A stretch of 64,000 nucleotides of DNA from Janthinobacterium lividum (lineage in GTDB: Bacteria; Pseudomonadota; Gammaproteobacteria; Burkholderiales; Burkholderiaceae_D): assembly GCF_011601275.1 (NCBI RefSeq), contig NZ_JAAOLY010000014.1:124001-188000 (forward strand), written 5' to 3'. The notes under the pieces are model-generated. The model did no database searches. It saw only the letters and a program-made list of their open reading frames with translations, and was not told the origin of the DNA. A program made the translations under genes and the position numbers. Numbering within the stretch: the stretch's first letter is position 1; every line of letters starts with the position of its first letter. Positions 16,634 through 23,521 of this stretch are shown one piece after another.

Positions 16634-17191
16634 TCAGGCCAGATGCCCTTCCGCCACCCAGCCGCGGTTGGCGGCTGACGCCTTCGGCTTGGGCGCGATG
16701 CCGCTGCTTTTTTCCGCATCGAGGATGATGCTGCGCATGCTGTCGCTGGCGGCCGGCCCTGGCGCAAACGCGTAATACTCGTCATTGATGGGCAAGCCCG
16801 TCGTCGCGTCGACCAGCACCGGGTCGGCGGCCAGGCCCGTGTCGCGGCTGGCGATGACGAGACTGGCGCCTTCCGGCGCGAAGTTTTCATTGCCCCAGGC
16901 GATAAACGCCAGCAAGACGGGCTTGAAGGCGCGCCCGGACTTGGTCAGCACATAATCGTAGCGGGGCGGCTTGGCGCAATACAGGCGGCGCGTCATCAAG
17001 CCGCCCTCCACCAGGTCAGCCAGGCGGCGCGTCAGGATGGTGGGCGCGATCTTGAGGCTTTTTTCAAATTCGTCAAAGCGCGTCTTGCCATAAAACGCTT
17101 CGCGCAGGATGAGGATGCTCCACCATTCGCCCACCTTGCCCAAGCTGCGGGCAATCGGGCAAGGCAGATTATTAAAATTGGTATGTTTCAT
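16634..17191 (-). CDS. HxlR-family winged-helix regulator
   Basis: 185 aa. The HxlR domain covers about residues 8-105 (CPIARSLGKVGEWWSILILR, RFDEFEKSLKIAPTILTRRL, YVLTKSGRAFKPVLLAFIAW). A C-terminal extension of about 80 residues is present and not recognised. The start is the ATG at 17191, because GGAG then sits at a proper distance; the ATG at 17197 has GAGGAG immediately next to it. A short perfect palindrome TAGTGACTA (17255-17263) lies upstream and could be part of an operator. The target gene is unknown. Confidence 0.85.
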   Translation of the reverse strand: MKHTNFNNLPCPIARSLGKVGEWWSILILREAFYGKTRFDEFEKSLKIAPTILTRRLADLVEGGLMTRRLYCAKPPRYDYVLTKSGRAFKPVLLAFIAWGNENFAPEGASLVIASRDTGLAADPVLVDATTGLPINDEYYAFAPGPAASDSMRSIILDAEKSSGIAPKPKASAANRGWVAEGHLA

Positions 17192-17443
17192 GGCCATCTC
17201 CTCACATTGATTCAACACAACAATCGAAAGTATTTCAGTTGCAATACGGAAACTTAGTGACTATCATTTTGAAAGTGAGGTGCTTGCCCTTGCGGCGGGC
17301 TGAAAATACACGAAAACTCACACTTTCCTTGTTCCAGTACAATCATGGCTGGTTCTGCTCCCCCAATCCCGGTGCGAAAAACGGTGCCAGCCACGCCTTC
17401 CAGCGCTGCTGCCCACGCCCGTTTTTCACTCGATGCGTTCACG

Positions 17444-17680
17444 ATGACCCCTTTGAAGCTTGCCGTACTGCCTGCCCTGCTCGCCCTGTCCCTTTGCCAG
17501 ACCACCACCGCCGGTACCGTGTCTTCTGCGTCCTTCCAGGCCACCTTCGTCGTGCAGGAAGCGTGCACCGTCGTCTCGCAGCGCAGCGGCACCCAGGTGC
17601 ACTGCAAGCACAACACACCCTATCTGCTGCACCAGCAGGCAACGCCATCGGGCGCCGGCCTCGTTACCGTCACGTTCTAA
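17444..17680 (+). CDS. Miniature secreted SCPU-like protein
   Basis: 78 aa. The signal peptide is MTPLKLAVLPALLALSLCQ, ending near TTAG. The mature part is only about 55 residues but shows the outer elements of a spore-coat-U (SCPU) domain: a first strand ending in Cys (FQATFVVQEACTVV), a second Cys strand (VHCKHNTPYLLHQQ) and a final VTVTF, the strand with which SCPU proteins end. The middle of the domain is missing. It is convergent with the neighbouring SCPU gene, and their 3' ends overlap by four bases. No Shine-Dalgarno sequence is clear. The role is unknown; it might be a truncated subunit, a cap or a decayed gene. Confidence 0.6.
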   Translation: MTPLKLAVLPALLALSLCQTTTAGTVSSASFQATFVVQEACTVVSQRSGTQVHCKHNTPYLLHQQATPSGAGLVTVTF

Positions 17681-18684
17681 AAATAAATCGTTGCCGTCAC
17701 CGTGTCCTTGTAGTCGCCGGGGCGCGGCGACACCTGCGCCGGCACGCGTCCGTAAATCGTCAGCGGCACGCTGGAACCCGTCCCCGTGCCCGTCACCATG
17801 CTCGTGCCCGCCGTGCCATCGCCCCAGAGCGGCCCATCGAGGGTGGACGACAGCCGATAGCTGACCTTATCCGTCGTTAAGAGATTTTTCATTTGCCGGT
17901 TGGCCACGTTGGCCGCCACGCTGCCGCCATTGAGGGCAATCTGGTAGGCGTTGTTATTCACGCAGCGCACGGACAAGGTACTGGTGCTGCGCAAGTTGCC
18001 CGTCAGGATGGAGGCGTTGGCGAACGCCATCGGCGTGGCCGCGATGGTGCAATCGTTGACGGCCGTGGCACTCACCGTGAAACCGAAGCTGCCGCTGGTG
18101 GCCGTGCAACCCTGCAGGTTGACAAGGCCATACGTGGTGTACGTGTAGGTGCCCACGCCCGCAAAGCTCGACGTATAGATGGTATTGGCATTGGCGACCG
18201 TGGGCACGGCGGCCAGCGCCGTGCCAGCAGGAATCTTGGCGTACACGGTAAAGGTGGTGGAATACGTGCCGGGCGGGGCCAGCAAGCCGGCGGACAGGAT
18301 CATGCCAAAGGTCGATGGCGCGCCCGCCACGCCGGCGCCGCCCCAGATCTTCGCCGTCGCATACGAATTGTCCACATACACGTTGTATTCCATGCGATTG
18401 GTACCGTTGCCCAGCTTGCGCGGCAGGGCCGACGTGGAATTCGTGCCCAGTCCCAGCGAAATGCACACTTGCGCGTTGGGCGTGAGCAACTGCCCCAGGT
18501 TCAGCGACGAAAACAGGCAACTGAAGGTGCCCGTGGCCTGCGCCACGTAATCGGTACCGGAAATCGGGCTGACGGAGCCGAAATTAATATTCGTCATGCT
18601 GACCGTGCAGGTATCGGCCGCCTGCGCCCCACTGCCCCAGGCGCAGCCCAGCAGCAAGGTCAGCCATAGCAGCAGGCGGCGCAT
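17677..18684 (-). CDS. Two-domain spore coat U (SCPU) pilin-like protein
   Basis: 335 aa with signal peptide MRRLLLWLTLLLGCAWGSGAQA. Two SCPU domains are in tandem (about 23-190 and 190-335), each starting with a Cys strand (DTCTVSMTNINFGSVSP; NDCTIAATPMAFANASIL). The protein ends in YKDTVTATIYF, the typical last strand. SCPU proteins are secreted subunits of chaperone-usher fibres (compare Csu pili of Acinetobacter). A double-domain subunit encoded after the usher is a good candidate for the tip adhesin. The ATG at 18684 overlaps the usher stop. Confidence 0.9.
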   Translation of the reverse strand: MRRLLLWLTLLLGCAWGSGAQAADTCTVSMTNINFGSVSPISGTDYVAQATGTFSCLFSSLNLGQLLTPNAQVCISLGLGTNSTSALPRKLGNGTNRMEYNVYVDNSYATAKIWGGAGVAGAPSTFGMILSAGLLAPPGTYSTTFTVYAKIPAGTALAAVPTVANANTIYTSSFAGVGTYTYTTYGLVNLQGCTATSGSFGFTVSATAVNDCTIAATPMAFANASILTGNLRSTSTLSVRCVNNNAYQIALNGGSVAANVANRQMKNLLTTDKVSYRLSSTLDGPLWGDGTAGTSMVTGTGTGSSVPLTIYGRVPAQVSPRPGDYKDTVTATIYF

Positions 18685-21050
18685 CAGCGTCCTCCCCCGG
18701 CGCCAGCGGCAGCGCAGCGCAACGGCCCGATCACGGGCAAGCCGCCCGCGGCCGGGCGCACATACGCAAAGCCGACCGTGCACGCGCTGTCGCCCTCGCC
18801 CACTTGCAACTGATTCTGTTCGCGCAGGTCGTCGACGAAAATGATGCCGTCAAATCCCACGACCGTCTGCTTGCCGCTTTGCACATGCAGCACGGGCAAG
18901 CCTGTGGTCAGCGGCTTGCCATCGGCGCCTTGCACGATGACGGTGGCGGCGCTGTAGCGTTCGACGGGAAAGGCCGCCAGCACGCCGGCCAGGTGTTGCG
19001 GCACGACAGTCATATTGGTCACGGGCACGCGCGCGTCGACGTCGAGTTCATCCGTGGCGATGCTGATCTGGTTATTGCCATACGGATTCAAATTCGGCAC
19101 CAGCAGATAGCCGCTCCTGCCCGTCACGCCGATCTGGCGGTTCTCATGCAGCACAGGAATATTGCCCACGCCGCCCGTGGAGACCAGCGCAAAACCGTTG
19201 CCCACCTGACGCGCCGTCTCGACATGGCCATCCATCAGCACCAGCGCGCCGGCCGCCCCCAGCGAGGAGGCATTGCCCATGCTGCTGCTTTGCGTGCGCG
19301 CGCTCACGCGACCGTCATTGCCCAGGTATTCCACTTGCGCTTGCCGGTAGGCATTGCCGCCCACCGTGCCAGCTTGTAAATTCCAGCCGAAGCCGCCGCC
19401 AAAGTCCGCCGCGCGCTGCGCGCTGACGCTGCGGCCGCTCTCGCCGTTTTGCCGGCTGCTGCTCGTACTGATGGACAGATTGTTGTCGAAGGCCATGCTC
19501 AGGCCGACATAAAATCCCCGCTTCTCGCGTTGCCGCAAATCCTGGAACAGGCTGGCGTTCAGGAACAGGCCGTGAAACAGGGTGGCCGAATAGCCCAGGG
19601 TGGCCAGCTTCGATGGCGGCGCGCCGGGCGTGCGGTAGCTGATATAGCTGCTGCTGATGCTGCTGCCCGCCGGCAAGGGCAAGCTCACGGTGACGCGATC
19701 CGCCGCGCGCACCACGGGACTGCCGTCGCGCGAAGCCAGGTCGCCAAACCCGGCGCTGGCGCGCACGCTTTGCACGTCGACGCTGAAGCCCGGCCCCATG
19801 TACTGGTAGCCGGCGCCCAGCTGCACGCCACGGCCATGGCCGGCGCTGGCCGACAGCGAGCCGCTGAGCACGCCCGCCTGGCCCAGCCGCACCAGCGCGC
19901 CCGCCCCCGCCTGATACAGGCCGGCAGCCAGTTCCGCATGGCCTTCGATGGTGAAGTTGTCGCTGACGCCGTGGCGGACGGAAGCGCTGGCAACGAGCTG
20001 GCGTTCATAGCCGAACAGGCGGCGGCCATAGTCGCGCCGCACGGCGCCCGCCTCGACCGAATAATCGCTCAAGCCGCTGGCCAGCATGCGCGTATCGACG
20101 TACAGGGGCAGCACGGTCGTCACGCTGCGCCCCAGGGCATCGCGCGTGATGAGGGTGGCTTGCCCCGCGCCATTGATGCCGGCCACCTGGTTCAGCACGA
20201 ACGGGCCGCTGGGCACGCTGGCAGCATATTGCTGCACGCCATTGACGTACAGGCTCAGCGACGAGGGCACGAGCGCCGTGCCATCGACGGAGGCGACGGG
20301 AAAGGTCAGCAGGTCAGGACGCAACTGGAAATTCTTGCGCCACTGCACGCCGCCCACGCGCACGGCGCGGCTCCAGCTGAGCGAAGACGAAATCAGGTCG
20401 CCCACTTGCCACATTTGCAGGGTCTCGGGGTCGGCATGGCTCCAGAAGGTGTCAAAGCGCATGTATTTGCGCTGGTCCGACCCCAGGTTCACGGTGCCGG
20501 TATTGCTGAACACGCCGCTGTCATTGAAATAGCGCAAGTCGTTAAAGATGGCGGCGCGCCGCGTCCGGCCCAGTTCCGCATAGGCTTCGTAATTGAGGAC
20601 GGCGCCGGGCGTGACGCGCGACGGCGGCGTCTGCGGGGCCAGGCGCGCATTGATGCGGTACGGCGAGCGCAAGTCATCCGCCACCTGCAGCGACACGCTC
20701 TGGCGCGCCGCATCATAGTCATAGCTGAGTCCGGGAATCGCATCGAGCGCCACGTCGGTCTGACCGGGTGTGGACAGGCGCGCCGGGTCCAGCCCCAGCT
20801 GCTGCAGGTTCGCCACACTGCTGCGCAAGCCTTTGCCCACCTGGGTAAAGCGCAAGATCAGCCCGGTTGATTCAGCATTCACAGTCACCTCCAGATACAG
20901 TTCATTCGGCGCCATCGGATCGCTCGGCAAGCTGGCCGGACCCGGATCGGCGCCCGTCTCGGCGGCAGATCCATCGGCCCTGGCCACCGGTGCCATGGCC
21001 AGCAACAGCAACAGCAACAGCAACAGCAAGGATGCCAGTGCGCGTCTCAT
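18684..21050 (-). CDS. Outer-membrane fimbrial usher (Csu/SCPU type)
   Basis: 788 aa. The signal peptide is unusually Leu-rich (ten Leu in a row, encoded by a hexanucleotide repeat). Next come an N-terminal periplasmic domain (ELYLEVTVNAESTGLILRF), a 24-strand barrel region with the plug (about 230-680; YVNGVQQYAASVPSGPF), and C-terminal periplasmic domains (GRSGYLLVPNLNPYGNNQIS, CTVGFAYV). Ushers build chaperone-delivered subunits into a surface fibre. The gene is tightly linked to the SCPU subunit downstream (ATGA-type overlap) and to the chaperone upstream (46-base gap). Confidence 0.93.
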   Translation of the reverse strand: MRRALASLLLLLLLLLLAMAPVARADGSAAETGADPGPASLPSDPMAPNELYLEVTVNAESTGLILRFTQVGKGLRSSVANLQQLGLDPARLSTPGQTDVALDAIPGLSYDYDAARQSVSLQVADDLRSPYRINARLAPQTPPSRVTPGAVLNYEAYAELGRTRRAAIFNDLRYFNDSGVFSNTGTVNLGSDQRKYMRFDTFWSHADPETLQMWQVGDLISSSLSWSRAVRVGGVQWRKNFQLRPDLLTFPVASVDGTALVPSSLSLYVNGVQQYAASVPSGPFVLNQVAGINGAGQATLITRDALGRSVTTVLPLYVDTRMLASGLSDYSVEAGAVRRDYGRRLFGYERQLVASASVRHGVSDNFTIEGHAELAAGLYQAGAGALVRLGQAGVLSGSLSASAGHGRGVQLGAGYQYMGPGFSVDVQSVRASAGFGDLASRDGSPVVRAADRVTVSLPLPAGSSISSSYISYRTPGAPPSKLATLGYSATLFHGLFLNASLFQDLRQREKRGFYVGLSMAFDNNLSISTSSSRQNGESGRSVSAQRAADFGGGFGWNLQAGTVGGNAYRQAQVEYLGNDGRVSARTQSSSMGNASSLGAAGALVLMDGHVETARQVGNGFALVSTGGVGNIPVLHENRQIGVTGRSGYLLVPNLNPYGNNQISIATDELDVDARVPVTNMTVVPQHLAGVLAAFPVERYSAATVIVQGADGKPLTTGLPVLHVQSGKQTVVGFDGIIFVDDLREQNQLQVGEGDSACTVGFAYVRPAAGGLPVIGPLRCAAAGAGGGR
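21001..21030 (-). repeat. Hexanucleotide tandem repeat in usher signal peptide
   Basis: Four exact copies of AGCAAC followed by AGCAAG (plus-strand sense). On the coding strand each unit adds Leu-Leu to the hydrophobic core of the usher signal peptide. Gain or loss of units keeps the frame. Confidence 0.9.
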
Positions 21051-21096
21051 GGTTTAACCCGGTTCGCGGCAAGCCCGCCCGCCATGGCGGCCCAGT

Positions 21097-21801
21097 TCAA
21101 GGTGTCGAATTCGTGGCAACGAGCGCCTTTGCATTCACGTTTGCCGCAATACTCAACGGTCCATCCAGTTCAGCCTCCCTGGCGACGGGCAGGCGCCATA
21201 CGCGCATGCGTGCGGCCAGGACATAGCCAAACAGCCCCTTGCTGACGACAAATTCCTTGCCCGCCTGGTTCGTCAACGTCATCGCACCGATCTGTGCATG
21301 GAAATTGCCGCTGTTCTTGATGCGCAACATCCACTCACCCCGCTCGCGAAAGACTTGCCAGTCGAGTATTTCCTTGCCCGGCGCACCGGCCGGCAGCACG
21401 AACACGGGCACCGAGTAGCGCAGGCGGATATCGACGCCGCTGCGGCCCGCCGCATCCTCGCGGCTGACTTCATCGATGAGCACGCGATACGTTTTTTCCT
21501 GCGCGACGGGGCCAGCCTGGGCACGCACGAGGCGGATGGTCTGCCGGCTGTTGGCGGCGATTTCGACGATGGGCGGACTGGCCACCAGTTCCTGTGTCGG
21601 CGCCAAGGTTTCCTCGCCATCGCGCTGCTCCCAGGCGAACACCCGCACCTGCCCGTAGATGGGCTGGTCGCCGAGGTTTTGCAGGCTGATGCCGGCCGCA
21701 TTCTGTGGGGCGCGCAAATTGAGCGTCACCGGCGAAATCTGCAGATTGGCGCCGTGCGCGCCCGCCGCACAGCAAGCCAGCAGCGCCAGCACGCTTTTCA
21801 T
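21097..21801 (-). CDS. Periplasmic pilus chaperone (PapD-like)
   Basis: 234 aa with signal peptide MKSVLALLACCAAGAHG. Two Ig-like domains follow: NLQISPVTLNLRAPQNAAGI with QTIRLVRAQ as the G1 strand region, and a second domain RIKNSGNFHAQIGAMTL. The conserved RxxxIDEV-type site appears as YRVLIDEVSRED. It should bind SCPU subunits by donor-strand complementation and hand them to the usher. A GTG at 21825 would add eight residues. The gene lies between the SCPU subunit (upstream) and the usher (downstream). Confidence 0.9.
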   Translation of the reverse strand: MKSVLALLACCAAGAHGANLQISPVTLNLRAPQNAAGISLQNLGDQPIYGQVRVFAWEQRDGEETLAPTQELVASPPIVEIAANSRQTIRLVRAQAGPVAQEKTYRVLIDEVSREDAAGRSGVDIRLRYSVPVFVLPAGAPGKEILDWQVFRERGEWMLRIKNSGNFHAQIGAMTLTNQAGKEFVVSKGLFGYVLAARMRVWRLPVAREAELDGPLSIAANVNAKALVATNSTP

Positions 21802-21837
21802 CAGGGAAACAGCACCGGCCTTCACGCAGCGCCTGGC

Positions 21838-22368
21838 TTAAAAGTACACGGTGGCCGTGATGGTCGACTTGTAGGTATCGGGCGCCGGCGTCGCCTGCGG
21901 CGGAATATTGCCGTACACCGTGATCGGCTGCGATGAGCCGTTGCCGGTGCCGCCGACGGTATTCGTGCCCTGGGTATCGCCCCACAAGGTACTGCCGGCC
22001 GTCTGGTACAGATTGAATTGCACCGTCCCCAGGTTGCCGCCCGTGCCGCTCATATAGCGCGTGGTGCCGCTCGATCCCGTGCCCGAGCCGGCCGTCAAGC
22101 CCACGTTATACAGCGTGGTATTGGTGCAGGTGACGTTCACGGTCGTATTGACGTTCACGGCAGTAGCCAGTACACCCTGACTTTGGCCAAAGTCGAGATT
22201 GGCCGCCGCGATGGTGCAGTTGGCGATGATTTTCAGGGTAACGTCAAAGGTGGTGGTGGCGTTGCCGTTCAGATATACGGCGGCGTCGGCGCCACGCGGC
22301 AGGAGCGCCGTGGCGGCAACCGCCACGCTGGCGGCAACGATAAGGCGGGGAAAAATAACTCGCAACAT
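21838..22368 (-). CDS. Single-domain spore coat U (SCPU) major subunit
   Basis: 176 aa. The start is the ATG at 22368 with a strong AGGAGGT. The signal peptide (about 1-29) ends near GADA-AVYLNG. One SCPU domain covers the rest: FDVTLKIIANCTIAAANLDF, VNVTCTNTTLYNVGL, and the last strand YKSTITATVYF. As the first gene of the chaperone-usher operon with the best ribosome binding site, it is the likely main pilus subunit (inference). Confidence 0.9.
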   Translation of the reverse strand: MLRVIFPRLIVAASVAVAATALLPRGADAAVYLNGNATTTFDVTLKIIANCTIAAANLDFGQSQGVLATAVNVNTTVNVTCTNTTLYNVGLTAGSGTGSSGTTRYMSGTGGNLGTVQFNLYQTAGSTLWGDTQGTNTVGGTGNGSSQPITVYGNIPPQATPAPDTYKSTITATVYF

Positions 22369-22717
22369 GATACCTCCTGATGATGGAACATCATTAATGA
22401 GCCCACCAATATGAGGGGCGTCGAGGATAGTCACGGTATTGCCGGCGTTTTCTTGGGCACGCAAACCAGGACGACAAAATACTTGTGCCGAGAGTCAGGA
22501 ACCCGGGGACTCCGGCATTGTTTGCAGCATTTGCAAAACAGATTTTTTTGCAATCGACATTGCTTAAAATCAATGCATGAGTGGATTATTGGCGATCTGG
22601 GAAATCCGCGCTTCTTCTGGCGGAGAAACATCTTTTGAAATACGAGAAAAGCAGAAAAAAAAGAAAAAGCGAGGCATAATAAGCCACAACTTGCTATTTG
22701 GTTAAGTCATCCATGCC
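22369..22717. other. Divergent intergenic region between SCPU operon and REC-AraC gene
   Basis: 349 bases, clearly more AT-rich than the flanks. The short palindrome ATGATG-gaa-CATCAT (22380-22394) lies in the leader of the SCPU gene. Promoters for both directions must lie here, but I cannot place them with confidence. The region may contain binding sites for the neighbouring AraC-type regulator. Confidence 0.4.
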
Positions 22718-23521
22718 ATGCCATTGACCAGCGAAACCATCAAAAAGAATATCCTGCTTGTGGACGATTCCGCGTTCGAGCAGCGCATGCTGATGGAGCT
22801 GCTCAGCGAGCAGCCCTACCGCTTCAGCATTGCCTTCAATGGCTACCAGGGCTACCAGCTGGCATTGGCCACGCATCCCGACCTGATCCTGCTCGACGTG
22901 CGCATGCCCGAGATGGATGGCTACACGGCGTGCCGTTTGCTCAAGGCCAATCCCGAGACGGAAGAGATTCCCGTGATCTTTCTCAGCGGCGCCGATGCCG
23001 CCAAGGAACGCGTCATGGGCTTGCAAGTGGGCGGCGTCGACTACATTTCCAAGCCCTTCCTGCCGGAAGAACTGGCCGCACGCATCCATATCCACCTGGG
23101 TTTGATGCGTAAAAGCAACAGTACCTTGCCGGCCGCGTCCCTGGTCAGCGACCGGCAGCAACATCCGGACCTCGTGTTCGTCAATGCCGTCAAACAACTT
23201 ATCCTCGACAACCTGGGCAGCCTGCCCAACCTGTCCGACATCGCCCGCAGCGTGGGCACCTACCGCGAAAAGCTGACCCTGATGTTCCGCGAGCAGACAG
23301 GCATGACGGTCTTCGCCTTCATCCGCGAAGCGCGCATCGCGCGCGGCGTGGAATTGCTGCAGCAGACCGAGATCGACGTGCAGGATATCGCCCTGCTGAT
23401 CGGCTTTCACAACGCGGGCAACTTTGCCACGGCCTTCCGCGAACGCATGGGCGTCACGCCCAGCGCCTACCGCCAGCGTCTGCATGAGCAGACGGGGCAG
23501 CGGCAGGCGGCGGGCGCTTAG
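22718..23521 (+). CDS. Response regulator with REC and AraC-type HTH
   Basis: 267 aa. The receiver domain (about 8-128) has ILLVDDS, the phospho-acceptor Asp in LILLDVRMPEMDGY, LSGADAA and YISKPFLPEEL. It is joined to a C-terminal AraC HTH (about 155-255: LPNLSDIARSVGTYREKLTL, VQDIALLIGFHNAGNFATAF). It should act as a DNA-binding response regulator. It is divergent from the SCPU pilus operon and is the obvious candidate for its control. No kinase gene is adjacent. Its stop overlaps the convergent TonB receptor gene by four bases. Confidence 0.9.
   Translation: MPLTSETIKKNILLVDDSAFEQRMLMELLSEQPYRFSIAFNGYQGYQLALATHPDLILLDVRMPEMDGYTACRLLKANPETEEIPVIFLSGADAAKERVMGLQVGGVDYISKPFLPEELAARIHIHLGLMRKSNSTLPAASLVSDRQQHPDLVFVNAVKQLILDNLGSLPNLSDIARSVGTYREKLTLMFREQTGMTVFAFIREARIARGVELLQQTEIDVQDIALLIGFHNAGNFATAFRERMGVTPSAYRQRLHEQTGQRQAAGA

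Noticed and set aside
22380..22394. ATGATG-N3-CATCAT palindrome before the SCPU gene as a regulator site
   Set aside because: It is short and simple, and overlaps the ribosome binding region. There is not enough support to call it an operator.
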